Shown piece after piece: positions 28,315-37,120 of a stretch of 64,000 nucleotides of DNA; the stretch's first letter is position 1; each line of letters starts with the position of its first letter. Location of the stretch: assembly GCF_000421625.1 (NCBI RefSeq), contig NZ_ATXJ01000007.1, forward strand, positions 1 through 64,000. The letters are read 5' to 3'. A program made the translations under genes and the position numbers. The notes below the pieces were generated by a model that saw nothing but the letters and a program-made list of their open reading frames with translations, was not told where the DNA came from and made no database searches. This stretch comes from Thermus islandicus DSM 21543. GTDB taxonomy: Bacteria > Deinococcota > Deinococci > Deinococcales > Thermaceae.

Positions 28315-28602
28315 GTGAGCTACGGCCGGGCCCACCTGGAGGAGCGCCTCAAGCGCGTCTTGGCCGAGGAGATCCAGGCCCTGGAGGACCCCAGGCTCTT
28401 CCTCCTCACCGTGGAGGCGGTGCGGCTTTCCAAGGACGGGAGCGTCCTTTCGGTCTACGTGGAAGCCTTTCAAGAGGAGGGGGAGGCCCTTAAGGCCCTG
28501 GCCAAGGCCGAGCGGAGGCTCCTTTCCGCCCTTGCCCGGAAGGTCCGGATGCGCCGCCTCCCGCGCCTAGAGTTCCTGCCGTGGAGACCGTCACCCGCAT
28601 AA
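28315..28602 (+). CDS. rbfA: Ribosome-binding factor A
   Basis: 95 residues from GTG 28315. Single KH-like domain: HLEERLKRVLAEEIQALEDP, then LTVEAVRLSKDGSVLSVYVE and RRLLSALARKVRMRRLPRLE. RbfA assists 30S maturation, binding near the 5' helix of 16S rRNA. It overlaps the thioesterase start by 22 bp. Confidence 0.93.
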   Translation: MSYGRAHLEERLKRVLAEEIQALEDPRLFLLTVEAVRLSKDGSVLSVYVEAFQEEGEALKALAKAERRLLSALARKVRMRRLPRLEFLPWRPSPA

Positions 28603-28979
28603 AGGTCCGCTACGCCGAGACGGACCAGATGGGCGTGGTCCACCACTCGGTCTACGCCGTCTACCTCGAGGCGGCCCGGGTGGAGTTCCTGGAGCGCGCT
28701 GGGCTTCCCTACCACCTCGTGGAGGCGCGGGGGGTCTACTTCCCGGTGGTGGAGCTCAGCCTCACCTTCCGCGCCCCCGCCCGGTTCGGGGAGGTGGTGG
28801 AGGTGAAAACCCGCCTGGCCGAGCTTTCCTCCCGGGCCCTCCTCTTCCGCTACCGGGTGGAGCGGGAGGGCGCCCTGCTGGCCGAGGGCCTCACCCGGCA
28901 CCTCTGCCAGGTGGGGGGGAGGGCGGCCCGCATCCCCGAGGACCTCCTAAAACTCCTGGATGTGCTACGCTTAGGGTAG
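28581..28979 (+). CDS. YbgC-like acyl-CoA thioesterase (4HBT hotdog)
   Basis: 132 residues from GTG 28581. The signature YAETDQMGVVHHSVYAVYLE contains the catalytic Asp of the 4-hydroxybenzoyl-CoA thioesterase family, followed by the helix EAARVEFLERAG and the YFPVVELSLTFRAPARFG strands. It hydrolyses short or medium acyl-CoA. Embedded between rbfA and the aminotransferase; substrate is unknown. A TAGCAT -10 for the next gene overlaps its stop. Confidence 0.87.
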   Translation: METVTRIKVRYAETDQMGVVHHSVYAVYLEAARVEFLERAGLPYHLVEARGVYFPVVELSLTFRAPARFGEVVEVKTRLAELSSRALLFRYRVEREGALLAEGLTRHLCQVGGRAARIPEDLLKLLDVLRLG

Positions 28980-28982
28980 CAT
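28977..28982 (+). promoter_or_regulatory. TAGCAT -10 box, leaderless promoter of the aminotransferase
   Basis: The TAG is the stop codon of the preceding thioesterase; TAGCAT ends 6 nt before ATG 28989. The same hexamer serves the vWA gene and, possibly, polA. Confidence 0.4.
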
Positions 28983-28988
28983 TGGGGC

Positions 28989-30233
28989 ATGGACCTGGAC
29001 GCCTTCGCGCTCTTTGAACACCACCTCAACCCTGGCCTTGCGAGCCTTCTCCGCTTTACGGGGCTGGACCGGGTGGAGTCCCACGCGGAGGGGCCCTACG
29101 TCTGGGACAAAAGCGGCAAGCGCTACCTGGACTTCCTGGGCCTCTACGGTACCCTGAACCTCGGCCACCGCCACCCGAAGGTGGTGGAGGCGGTGAAAAG
29201 GCAGCTGGACCGCATGCCCATGTCCGTCCGGGTCCTGGTCTCCGAGCCCACGGCGAGGCTGGCCGCGAAGCTCGCGGAGATCACCCCGGAGGGCCTGGAG
29301 ATGGCCTTCTTCGGCAACTCCGGGGCCGAGGCGGTGGAGGCGGCCATCAAGCTCGCCCGGGCCTACACCGGCAAGCCGGGGATCGTTACCACCCAAGGGG
29401 GGTTCCATGGCAAAACCCTGGGGGCCCTTTCCCTCACCCCCAAGCCCGAGTACCAGGACCCGGCGAGGCCCCTCCTCCCCGGGGTCAAGGTGGTGCCCTA
29501 CGGGGACCTAGAGGCCCTGGAGGCGGCCATAGACGAGGACACCGCGGCGGTCATCGTGGAGCCCATCCAGGGGGAGGGGGGGATCCGGGTGCCCCCCGAG
29601 GGGTACCTCCGGGGGGTGCGGGAGCTCACCCGCAAGAGGGGGGTCCTCATGATCGCCGACGAGGTGCAAACCGGCCTCGGCCGCACCGGGAAGCTCTTCG
29701 GGGTGGACTGGGAGGGGGTGGCCCCGGACCTCATGACCCTGGCCAAGGCCTTGGGGGGTGGGGTCATGCCCATCGGGGCCTGTGTGGGCAGGAGGGAGGT
29801 CTTTGAGGTCTTCAAGCAGAACCCTCTCTTCCACTCCTCCACCTTCGGGGGAAACCCCCTGGCGGCGGCCGCGGCCCTGGCGGCCATTGAGGTCACCCTG
29901 GAGGAGGACCTGCCAAAGAGGGCCCTGGAGCTTGGGGCCTACCTGATGGAGGGGCTTAGGGCCTTGCAGGCTCGCTTCCCCCGCCTCATTGAGGAGGTGC
30001 GGGGCCGGGGGCTCATGCTCGGGGTGGAGTTCGCCGACGCCGACATCGGGGCGCTGGTGGTGGCCGAGCTCGCCGAGCGGGGCGTCCTCACCGCCTTCGG
30101 CCTGAATAACCCCAAGGTGGTGCGCCTCGAGCCCCCCCTCATCATCGGCAAGGAGCACGCGGACGAGGCCCTTTTGGCCTTTTCCCAGAGCCTCGAGGCC
30201 ACGGAAAAGGCCCTCGAGGGCCTGCTTACATAA
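28989..30233 (+). CDS. Class III PLP aminotransferase (ArgD/putrescine type)
   Basis: 414 residues. PLP enzyme of the ornithine/4-aminobutyrate/putrescine aminotransferase group. FFGNSGAEAVEAAIKLARAY binds phosphate, VEPIQGEGG and IADEVQTGLGRTG position the ring, and Lys253 in TLAKALGGG forms the Schiff base. FHGKTLGALSLT is typical. It has no argJ or argB neighbour, so arginine synthesis is not implied by context; putrescine or another omega-amino donor is as likely. Followed by rnr after 2 bases. Confidence 0.9.
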   Translation: MDLDAFALFEHHLNPGLASLLRFTGLDRVESHAEGPYVWDKSGKRYLDFLGLYGTLNLGHRHPKVVEAVKRQLDRMPMSVRVLVSEPTARLAAKLAEITPEGLEMAFFGNSGAEAVEAAIKLARAYTGKPGIVTTQGGFHGKTLGALSLTPKPEYQDPARPLLPGVKVVPYGDLEALEAAIDEDTAAVIVEPIQGEGGIRVPPEGYLRGVRELTRKRGVLMIADEVQTGLGRTGKLFGVDWEGVAPDLMTLAKALGGGVMPIGACVGRREVFEVFKQNPLFHSSTFGGNPLAAAAALAAIEVTLEEDLPKRALELGAYLMEGLRALQARFPRLIEEVRGRGLMLGVEFADADIGALVVAELAERGVLTAFGLNNPKVVRLEPPLIIGKEHADEALLAFSQSLEATEKALEGLLT

Positions 30234-30235
30234 GG

Positions 30236-32479
30236 ATGCAGGAAACCCTACTGGAGTTCTTCAAGAAGACGGGCAGGCCCCACCGGCTGGAGGAGATCCT
30301 CCACCGGTTTGGTCTTGCCAAGCGGGAGGCCAAGGCCTACCTCCGGGCCCTGGTGCGGGAGGGCCTTTTGGAGAAGCGGGGGAGCCAGTACGGCTTGCCG
30401 AGCCGGGTCCAGGGCCCCCTCAGCCTGCACCGGGACGGGTACGGCTTCGTCCGCCTCCCCCAGGGGGACCTCTTCATCCCCCCGGGCTACACGGGGGAGG
30501 CCTGGCCCGGCGATCTGGTGGAGGCCCGGCTCATGCCCCCTGGCCGGGACGGGAGGCCCTGGGGGGCGGTGGAGCGGGTCCTTAAGCGGGCCCGGGAGCA
30601 GGTGGTGGGGAGGCTGGAGTTCCGCAAGGGGTACGCCCTCCTCCTTCCCGATGAGCCCGGGCTTCCCGAGCTCCGGCTTCTTCCCGAGGGGCTGGAGGGC
30701 CTCAAGCGGGGAAGCCGCATCGTGGCGAGGGTCCACTACGGCCGGCGCCCCTTTGGGGAGTTTTTGGCCTACTTGGGGGAGGGGGAGGCCCCGGAGACGG
30801 AAACCGAGGCGGTGATCGCCAAGTACGGCCTCCGGGCCGCGTTCCCCGAGGAGGTCCTTAGGGAGGCCGAGGCCATCCCCCTGGCGATCCCCGAGGAGGA
30901 GCTTAGGAGGCGGGAGGACTTCCGGCACCTCCGGGTCTTCACCATAGATGGGGTAGACGCCAAGGACTTTGACGACGCCATCCACGTGGAGCGCCTTCCC
31001 AAGGGGTTCCGCCTCGGGGTCCACATCGCCGACGTCTCCCATTATGTGAAGGAGGGGAGCCTTCTGGACCAGGAGGCCTTCCTAAGGGGGACGAGCGTCT
31101 ACCTTCCAGGCCGCGTCCTCCCCATGCTTCCCGAGAGGCTCTCCAACGGGGTCTGCTCCCTGAAGCCAAGGGAGGACCGCCTGGTCCTCTCCGTCCTGGT
31201 GGACCTCAGCGAAGACCTAAGGGTGAAGCGGGTCCGCTTCGCCGAAGGGGTGATAAGGAGCGTGGCCCGCCTTACCTACCCCGAGGTGGAGGCCTTCGCC
31301 GAGGGGTCGGGCCTCCCCGAGGAGCACGCCTTTTTGGCGGAGGACCTCTCCCTCCTCCTAGAGCTCACCCAGAGGATGCGGGCGAAGCGCATGGAGCAAG
31401 GCGCCTTGGACTTCAGCTTCCCCGAGGTCAAGGTGGAGGTGGAGGAGGGCGCCCTGCACCTCATCCCCCAGGCGGAGCCCAAGGCCAGGAGCCTGATTGA
31501 GGAGCTCATGCTCCTCGCCAACCGCCTGGTGGCCGAGTACCTGGTGCGGCGGGGGCTACCCGCGCTGTACCGGGTGCACGAGGAGCCCCTCGAGGAGGCC
31601 TACGGGAGGCTCCGCCTGGCCCTCGCCCGCCTGGGGTACACCCTGCCGGAGGCGGTTTCCTCCCAAGCCCTGCAGAAGGTCCTTCTGGAGGCCAAGGGCC
31701 GCCCCGAGGAACCGGTGGTGGCCAACCTTGTCCTCCGTTCCTTAAGGCTTGCCCGCTATGCGGCCGAGAACCTGGGCCACTTCGGCCTGGCCATGGAGCA
31801 CTACCTCCACTTTACGAGCCCCATCCGCCGCTACCCCGACCTCGTGGTCCACCGGGTCCTGAAGGCGGCCCTGAGGCGCGCCCTCACCAAGAGGCGGAAG
31901 GAGCGCTGGCTTCAGGAGTTTCCCGCCGTGGCCGAGCACGCTTCCGAGATGGAAAGGAAGGCCGAGGCCGCCGAACGGGAGCTCACCAAGTACTACATGG
32001 CCAGATGGGCCGAGAGGCACCTGGGGGAGCGGTTTTCTGGCCGGGTGACGGGGGTTGCGGCCTTCGGGGCCTTCGTCACCCTGGGGAACGGGGTGGAGGG
32101 CCTGGTGCGCCTCGAGGCTCTGGGGCCCTACACCTATAGCGAGGAGGCCCTGGCCCTCCTGGGCCCCAAGGGCCAAAGGATCCGTTTGGGGGACGAGATG
32201 GAGGTGGTCATCGCCTCCGCCAACCCCAGGCTCAGGCAGGTGGACCTGGTCCCCTACGTGGAGGAAGCCTCCGCGAGGTCCAAGACCAAGACCAAAAAAG
32301 GCCAAGGCAAGGAGGTGGACATGCGCAAGGTGGTAGGACCCCCCAAGGACAAGGCCCGGGACACCCGTCCCGAGCGGGCCACGGTGCACACCGTGTACTT
32401 CGGCGAGTGGCAGCCCAAGGAGGGCCGGGAGGAACCCCGCCCAGCCCCCGGCCGGGCCCGCAGGAAGCGGCGCCGCTAG
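30236..32479 (+). CDS. rnr: RNase R, 3'-5' exoribonuclease
   Basis: 747 residues. Order: a winged-helix N-terminus (about 1-55), two cold-shock domains, and the RNB catalytic domain. The latter has FTIDGVDAKDFDDAIHVERL (the acidic metal-binding residues), GVHIADVSHYVKEGSLLDQE, and the helix HYLHFTSPIRRYPDLVVHR. An S1 domain follows (FSGRVTGVAAFGAFVTLGNG). The tail is basic (KTKTKKGQGKE and GRARRKRRR), helping on structured RNA. It is the longest gene of the plus-strand run. Its stop overlaps the convergent MEMO gene stop by four bases (CTAG). Confidence 0.95.
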   Translation: MQETLLEFFKKTGRPHRLEEILHRFGLAKREAKAYLRALVREGLLEKRGSQYGLPSRVQGPLSLHRDGYGFVRLPQGDLFIPPGYTGEAWPGDLVEARLMPPGRDGRPWGAVERVLKRAREQVVGRLEFRKGYALLLPDEPGLPELRLLPEGLEGLKRGSRIVARVHYGRRPFGEFLAYLGEGEAPETETEAVIAKYGLRAAFPEEVLREAEAIPLAIPEEELRRREDFRHLRVFTIDGVDAKDFDDAIHVERLPKGFRLGVHIADVSHYVKEGSLLDQEAFLRGTSVYLPGRVLPMLPERLSNGVCSLKPREDRLVLSVLVDLSEDLRVKRVRFAEGVIRSVARLTYPEVEAFAEGSGLPEEHAFLAEDLSLLLELTQRMRAKRMEQGALDFSFPEVKVEVEEGALHLIPQAEPKARSLIEELMLLANRLVAEYLVRRGLPALYRVHEEPLEEAYGRLRLALARLGYTLPEAVSSQALQKVLLEAKGRPEEPVVANLVLRSLRLARYAAENLGHFGLAMEHYLHFTSPIRRYPDLVVHRVLKAALRRALTKRRKERWLQEFPAVAEHASEMERKAEAAERELTKYYMARWAERHLGERFSGRVTGVAAFGAFVTLGNGVEGLVRLEALGPYTYSEEALALLGPKGQRIRLGDEMEVVIASANPRLRQVDLVPYVEEASARSKTKTKKGQGKEVDMRKVVGPPKDKARDTRPERATVHTVYFGEWQPKEGREEPRPAPGRARRKRRR

Positions 32480-33588
32480 AGGACCAGGGTTCCCGCCCCC
32501 ACGGCGCTTAGGGTGGGGACCTCGAGGTCCAGGCGGTGGGCGAGGACCTTCCCCTTCCGGCCCTGGAGGAGGGGGGCGAGGCTCGCCACCGCCTCCACCG
32601 CATCAATGCGCGTGGGGTTCGGCCCCAGGAAGGCCAAGGCGGCCTCGGGCTCCCCCTGGGAAAGCCTCTCCAGGAAGCCCAGGTCCCGCCTCCTTGCCTC
32701 GGCCGCTAGGGAGCGGGTCAGGGGCCCGTCCCCAAACCTTGGCCCCACGTGGGAGAGGTCCACGGCCAGCACCAGCAGGCCGGGGTAGTCCCGCTGCACC
32801 ACCTTGAGGGCCTCCCCGAGCTCGAGGCTCCGCTGCCCCACCAGGAGGGGGAGGAGGCGGCTCTTTCCGTAGCGCCCCTTGAGGAAGAAGAGGGGGAGTT
32901 CCAGGCTGTGCTCCTCCCGGAAGGCCAGGGGGGTGTTGAAGAGCTCAAAGGGGAGAAGGGCGTCTAGGGCCTGGAGGGCAGGCAGGTCGGGTTCTGCGGG
33001 GCCGAAGGGGGTGTGGAAGGGGACAGGGAGGGCTGCGGCCTTTTCCCGGAGGGGGCGGTGGGCCACCCCTACCAGGTAGATCCTTTCCGGCTCCGGGGTG
33101 CTTTCCAAAACGGCCAGGGCCGCCCCATAGACCTCGGGCGCCCGGGCGGGCTCCAGGTGGGGCAGGAGGAGAACCTCAGCCCTCATCCCCTCCCCGGGAA
33201 AGCTCGCCCGGAAGGCCTCCAAGTAGGCCCGGGCCTCCTTCTCCCCTTTGGGGTAGGAGAGCCCCGCCAGGCGCATGGGCCTTTCCCCCTTTAGCTTTTC
33301 CTCCTCTTCCCGAAGCCGCGCCTCCACCTTCTCGGTGAGGAGGAGGCCCGCCTCCTCCAGGGCCTTCGCCAGGTCTTCCAGCTCCTTTCTGGGCACCAGA
33401 ACCCCGTGGGCCTTGAACACCTCCTCCTGCACCTCTTCCAGGGTTCTCCCGTCCATGAGGGAGACCAGGAAAAGCCCCCCCTCGGTGAGGGCCACGGGCC
33501 GCTCGTAGACCCCGTAGGGGTCCGTGAGGAGGAAGCCTCCCTCAATAGGGGTGATCTGGGGCTCGCGGAGCCTGAGCCTGCCTTCCAT
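32476..33588 (-). CDS. MEMO1-family protein (AmmeMemoRadiSam protein B) with N-terminal winged-helix
   Basis: 370 residues. The MEMO domain (about 105-370) is a dioxygenase-like fold with conserved His/Cys region: LVGVAHRPL, REEHSLELPLFFLKGRYG, and LAVDLSHVGPRFGDG. About 100 residues precede it, including a PqqD-like segment (VALTEGGLFLVSLMDGRTLE EVQEEV type) ending in a charged helix. The family is often next to AMMECR1 and a radical SAM protein, but neither is here, and its reaction is unknown. A TATATT -10 lies 6 nt before the ATG. The gene overlaps the upstream cca 3' end by 47 bp. Confidence 0.85.
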   Translation of the reverse strand: MEGRLRLREPQITPIEGGFLLTDPYGVYERPVALTEGGLFLVSLMDGRTLEEVQEEVFKAHGVLVPRKELEDLAKALEEAGLLLTEKVEARLREEEEKLKGERPMRLAGLSYPKGEKEARAYLEAFRASFPGEGMRAEVLLLPHLEPARAPEVYGAALAVLESTPEPERIYLVGVAHRPLREKAAALPVPFHTPFGPAEPDLPALQALDALLPFELFNTPLAFREEHSLELPLFFLKGRYGKSRLLPLLVGQRSLELGEALKVVQRDYPGLLVLAVDLSHVGPRFGDGPLTRSLAAEARRRDLGFLERLSQGEPEAALAFLGPNPTRIDAVEAVASLAPLLQGRKGKVLAHRLDLEVPTLSAVGAGTLVL

Positions 33589-34858
33589 CCCTCCAATATA
33601 GGAGAAAGGCCCGGGCCTCCTCCAGGGTCGTTACCCGGCCCTCTGCCTGGGCCTCGAGGAGGGCGGCCAGGGCCCTGCCCACCTCGGGACCCGGGGAGAG
33701 GCGGAGGAGGGCCATGACCTCCTCCCCCGAGAGGAGGGGCTTGGTGGGGAGGGGCTCCTCCAAAGCGTTCTGGAAGTTCTCCAAGAGCGTCCAGGCCTCG
33801 CCCTCCACTCCCCTGGCCCCGAGGCGGTCTGCGGCCATGAGGTAGAGGAGGTCGGGGAGGAGTTCCCGGCGCTTTAAGAGGAAGCGGCGGAGGGCCTTCC
33901 TTTCCTCGGGGGGGCGGTCCATGTGGCGCCGCACCAGGGCCTGGACCCTTTCCACCCCGTCCTTGGGAAACCGGAGCCAGGAGAGGGCGGCCCTCGCCAT
34001 CTCCGCCCCCACCTCCGCATGGCCCAGGAAGCGGAACCGCCCCACCTCGGGGTCAAAGCGGCGGGTGAGGGGCTTCCCCGCGTCGTGGTAGAGGGCGGCC
34101 AGGCGGGCCTCGAGGGGGGCTTTGGGCCAGAGCCAGAGGAGGTGGAAGACCACGGAAAGGGTGTGCCGCCAGGCGCAGAGGTGGTGCACCCCTCCTTGCG
34201 GGAGGCCCACGAGAAGGGCGAGCTCCGGGAGAAAGACCCCCAGAAGCCCCGTCCTTTCCAGGGCGTGGAGCCCGAAGGCCGGCCTGGGGGAGAGGAGAAG
34301 GCGAGAAATCTCCTCCCGCACCCGCTCCCTGGCCGGAAGGGCCTCGGGGTGCGCCTGGAGGAAGCGGGCGTGGCGGGCCAAGGCCTTCCGGGTGCCCTCG
34401 GGGAGGCCCAGGCCTAAGGTGGCGGCCAGGCGCACCCCCCGGAGGCTCCGGAGGTGGTCCTGGTAGAGGTTGGCCTCCCGCACGGGCACGAGGAGGCGTT
34501 TTTCTAGGTCCTGTGCGGTTCCGGGCAGGCCGAAGACCTTCCCCCTAAGCCAGAGGAGGGCGTTGACCCGGTAGTCGCGCCGCAGGAGGTCCTCCTCCGG
34601 GCTCCCCTCCAGGGGGGCAAAGTCCAGGACCAGGCCTCCCGCCACCAGGCGGTACTGCCCCCGCTTGGGGTCCAGGGGCAGGAGGGTACCCCCATAGCGC
34701 CGCCTGGCCTCCTCCGCGGCCCTTTCCGGGTCCTCCGCAACGAAGTCCAGGTCCGAGGGCCTTCGCCCCAGGAGGAGGTCCCGCACCGCACCCCCCACGG
34801 GGAGGGCCCCCTTGGGGGTATAAAAGGGGAAGTCCCTATGGGCGAGGAGGCGAAGCAC
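33542..34858 (-). CDS. cca: CCA-adding enzyme / poly(A) polymerase family nucleotidyltransferase with HD domain
   Basis: 438 residues from GTG 34858. Class II head domain: GGAVRDLLLGRRPSDLDFV holds the two catalytic Asp; GQYRLV and RRDYRVNALLW follow. The neck/body YQDHLRSLRGVRLAATLGL comes next. Then an HD domain is present, YHDAGKPLTRRF plus LGHAEVGAEMARAAL. It adds or repairs tRNA 3' CCA, or polyadenylates; the sequence alone cannot decide. Starts further upstream are not supported. It overlaps the divergent coaE start by 21 bp, and a GATAAT -10 lies 6 nt before the GTG. Confidence 0.88.
   Translation of the reverse strand: MLRLLAHRDFPFYTPKGALPVGGAVRDLLLGRRPSDLDFVAEDPERAAEEARRRYGGTLLPLDPKRGQYRLVAGGLVLDFAPLEGSPEEDLLRRDYRVNALLWLRGKVFGLPGTAQDLEKRLLVPVREANLYQDHLRSLRGVRLAATLGLGLPEGTRKALARHARFLQAHPEALPARERVREEISRLLLSPRPAFGLHALERTGLLGVFLPELALLVGLPQGGVHHLCAWRHTLSVVFHLLWLWPKAPLEARLAALYHDAGKPLTRRFDPEVGRFRFLGHAEVGAEMARAALSWLRFPKDGVERVQALVRRHMDRPPEERKALRRFLLKRRELLPDLLYLMAADRLGARGVEGEAWTLLENFQNALEEPLPTKPLLSGEEVMALLRLSPGPEVGRALAALLEAQAEGRVTTLEEARAFLLYWRDGRQAQAPRAPDHPY
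34819..34824 (+). promoter_or_regulatory. TATAAA -10 box for coaE, inside cca
   Basis: TATAAA on the plus strand ends 13 nt before coaE ATG 34838, giving a predicted leader of about 6 nt. It lies within the cca coding sequence of the opposite strand. Confidence 0.45.
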
Positions 34859-35443
34859 CCCATCATTATCGGGCTCACCGGGAACATCGGGAGCGGTAAG
34901 AGCACCGTGGCCGCCCTCCTTCGGGAGATGGGCTACCCCGTCTTGGACGCCGACGCCCTGGCAGAGCGGGCCCGGGAGCTTAGGAAGGGGGAGCTCAGGC
35001 GGCTTTTCCCCGAGGCCTTCCGGGGGGAGGAGCTGGACAGGAGGGCCCTGGCCCGCCTCGTCTTTGCCGACCCAAAGCGGCTTCAGGCCCTGGAGGCCCT
35101 GATCCACCCCGAGGTCCGCCGGCTGCTTGCCGAGGAGCTCGCCCGCCTCGAGGCCCCCCTGGTCTTCCTGGAAATCCCCCTCCTCTTTGAGAAGGGCTGG
35201 GAGGAGAGGCTCCACGGGGTGGTGTTGGTGGCGGCGCCCCTAATGGAGCGGGTGCGGCGGGTGATGGCCCGCTCGGGCCTCTCGCCGGAGGAGGTCCTGG
35301 CCCGGGAGCGGGCGATGTGGCCTGAGGAGGAAAAACGAGGACGGGCCACCTGGGTGGTGGAGAACACGGGAAGCCTGGAGGAGCTTCGGGAAAAGGTGCG
35401 GGCAGTCCTTAAGGAGATCCGGGCCCGGCATGGGCTATCCTGA
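34838..35443 (+). CDS. coaE: Dephospho-CoA kinase
   Basis: 201 residues. Last step of CoA synthesis, phosphorylation of the 3' hydroxyl of dephospho-CoA. P-loop GNIGSGKST at 15-23; [12 protein letters not shown] binds substrate; [20 protein letters not shown] and [13 protein letters not shown] match the lid and core. The N-terminus [11 protein letters not shown] agrees with the known T. thermophilus protein, confirming the start despite the overlap with cca. It overlaps the preferred start of the SDR gene only slightly upstream (the ORF end is before 35448). Confidence 0.96.
   Translation: MGEEAKHPIIIGLTGNIGSGKSTVAALLREMGYPVLDADALAERARELRKGELRRLFPEAFRGEELDRRALARLVFADPKRLQALEALIHPEVRRLLAEELARLEAPLVFLEIPLLFEKGWEERLHGVVLVAAPLMERVRRVMARSGLSPEEVLARERAMWPEEEKRGRATWVVENTGSLEELREKVRAVLKEIRARHGLS
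34865..34870 (-). promoter_or_regulatory. GATAAT -10 box for cca, inside coaE
   Basis: On the minus strand GATAAT ends 6 nt before GTG 34858. It lies in coaE codons. Thus each of the two divergent leaderless promoters sits inside the other gene's coding region. Confidence 0.5.
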
Positions 35444-35447
35444 GGCC

Positions 35448-36134
35448 ATGCGCGCCGTGCTCATCTCAGGGGCGAGCCGGGGTATCGGGGAGGCCACGGC
35501 CCGGCTCCTTCACGCCAAGGGGTACGCCGTGGGGCTCCTGGCCCGGGACGAGGGGAGGCTGAGGGCCCTGGCGGCGGAGCTCGGAGAGGGGGCCCTGCCC
35601 CTTCCCGGGGACGTGCGCAACCAGGACGACTGGGCGCGGGCGGTGGCCCGGATGGAGGAGGCCTTCGGCGGCCTCTACGCCCTGGTGAACAACGCCGGCA
35701 TCGGCCTTATGAAGCCCGTGGCCGAGCTTTCCGAGGCGGAGGTGCGGGAGGTCTTGGAGGTGAACCTCCTGGGCCCCTTTTTGGGGCTTAAGGCCGCCCT
35801 TCCCGCCCTGAGGCGCGCCTCGGGGGTGGTGGTGAACGTGGGGAGCCTGGCGGGCAAGCACCCCTTCAAGGGCGGAGCGGCGTACAACGCCAGCAAGTTC
35901 GGCCTCCTGGGCCTTATGGGGGCGGCCATGCTGGAGCTGAGGGAGGAGGGAGTGCGGGTGGTGAACCTCCTCCCGGGCTCGGTGGACACGGGGTTCGCCG
36001 GGAACACCCCGGGGGCTTCCTGGAAGCTTTGGCCCGAGGATGTGGCCCAAGCCATCCTCTTTGCCCTGGAGATGCCGGAGCGGGCCCTGGTGAGCGAGAT
36101 AGAGCTCCGCCCCACCCGGCCTCCCAAGGGGTAA
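35448..36134 (+). CDS. Short-chain dehydrogenase/reductase
   Basis: 228 residues from ATG 35448. Classical [17 protein letters not shown] at the nucleotide-binding loop, [17 protein letters not shown] with the catalytic Ser, and YNASKFG with Tyr and Lys. The Arg after the first strand (LLARDEGRL) suggests NADP preference. Substrate is unknown. A start at 35430 would overlap coaE; a TATCCT -10 (35436-35441) ending 6 nt before 35448 supports the later start. The C-terminal segment [14 protein letters not shown] is typical of YdfG-like enzymes. Confidence 0.85.
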   Translation: MRAVLISGASRGIGEATARLLHAKGYAVGLLARDEGRLRALAAELGEGALPLPGDVRNQDDWARAVARMEEAFGGLYALVNNAGIGLMKPVAELSEAEVREVLEVNLLGPFLGLKAALPALRRASGVVVNVGSLAGKHPFKGGAAYNASKFGLLGLMGAAMLELREEGVRVVNLLPGSVDTGFAGNTPGASWKLWPEDVAQAILFALEMPERALVSEIELRPTRPPKG

Positions 36135-36143
36135 GCTTAAGGG

Positions 36144-36560
36144 GTGAGCCTGCCTGCACGCCTGCAAGCGGCCCTGGACCTGATCCGCTCCCTTCCCAAG
36201 GAGCTTAAGGCCCAGGTGCTCCTGGACTACGCCAAGAGGGTGCCCACCCCCACCCAGGAGGTGGAGCTGGAGCGGGTCCCCGAGTGCCAGACCCCCTTCT
36301 TCCTAAGGGCGGAGGTGGTGGAGGGGAGGGTGCGCCTTCACTTCCTCGTACCTGACGAGGCCCCCACGGTGAAGGCCTTCGCCGGCCTCCTCAAGGAGGG
36401 CCTCGAGGGCGAGCCCCCGGAGGCGGTCCTCGCCGTCCCCCCAGGCTTCTACCGCGGGGCGGGGCTGGAGGAGCTCCTTACCCCCCTCAGGCTTCGCGGC
36501 CTCGAGGCCGCCCTCCTCCGCCTCCAGGACCAGGTGCGCCGGGCCCTCCCTTCCGGCTAA
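36144..36560 (+). CDS. sufE: SufE-family sulfur acceptor protein
   Basis: 138 residues from GTG 36144. SufE fold: SLPKELKAQVLLDYAKRVP, then Cys48 in RVPECQTPFFL as the sulfur-accepting cysteine, and VKAFAGLLKEGLEGEPPEAV. It takes persulfide from SufS for Fe-S cluster assembly. No suf genes are adjacent; it is grouped with an SDR and a PlsY homologue. Nine bases separate it from the SDR stop. Confidence 0.87.
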   Translation: MSLPARLQAALDLIRSLPKELKAQVLLDYAKRVPTPTQEVELERVPECQTPFFLRAEVVEGRVRLHFLVPDEAPTVKAFAGLLKEGLEGEPPEAVLAVPPGFYRGAGLEELLTPLRLRGLEAALLRLQDQVRRALPSG

Positions 36561-36577
36561 GGCCTTCCCGGGGCGCC

Positions 36578-37120
36578 ATGGCCTTGGCCTTCCTCCTCGG
36601 CTTTTTGGTGGGCAGCCTGCCCGTGGCCTTTTGGTTCGGCGCCCTGAGGGGGAAGGACCTCCGGCGGGAGGGCTCCTTTGGCCCCGACTTCCTGAGCGCC
36701 TTCCAGGTCCTGGGCCCGGTGCCCGGCCTCATGGTGCTCTTTTTGGACCTCTTCAAGGGGGCCTTGGGCGTGGCCTTGGGGGAGGGGGCCGCGGGGAGCC
36801 CCTTGGGAGGGCTTGTGGGGGGCGTGGGGGCGGTGTGGGGGCAGGCCTTCACCCCCTGGCTCCTCTTCCGGGGCGGAGGGGTTTTGGCCCCTTTGGCGGG
36901 GGTCCTCCTGGCCGTGGACCCCAGGCTCCTCCTCCTGGCCCTCCTCCTCTTTGTAGGGCTCTATGGCCTCTTCCGGAGACCCCAGGGGGCGGTGCTGGCC
37001 ACCGCCCTGGCCCTGCCCCTGCTTGCCGCCCTGGTGGACCGCACCCCGGCCCACCTCCTCTTTGGCCTGGGGCTGGGGTTGCCCCCGGCCCTGCGCGCCC
37101 TCCGGGGCCTCGGCCCCTAA
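36578..37120 (+). CDS. PlsY-like glycerol-3-phosphate acyltransferase homologue with altered motifs
   Basis: 180 residues, five to six transmembrane helices. The overall PlsY plan is visible (LLGFLVGSLPVAFWFGALRG start, LREG then DLFKGALGVALG). The strongly conserved motif GSGNxGATN is replaced by GSFGPDFLSAF, and GHxFPxFLxFKGGKGVAT by GQAFTPWLLFRGGGVLAP, losing Asn, Thr and the GGKG lysine. PlsY transfers acyl from acyl-phosphate to glycerol-3-phosphate; the changes suggest loss of that activity or another substrate. A true PlsY should be elsewhere in the genome. Its stop abuts repeat R4. Confidence 0.7.
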   Translation: MALAFLLGFLVGSLPVAFWFGALRGKDLRREGSFGPDFLSAFQVLGPVPGLMVLFLDLFKGALGVALGEGAAGSPLGGLVGGVGAVWGQAFTPWLLFRGGGVLAPLAGVLLAVDPRLLLLALLLFVGLYGLFRRPQGAVLATALALPLLAALVDRTPAHLLFGLGLGLPPALRALRGLGP

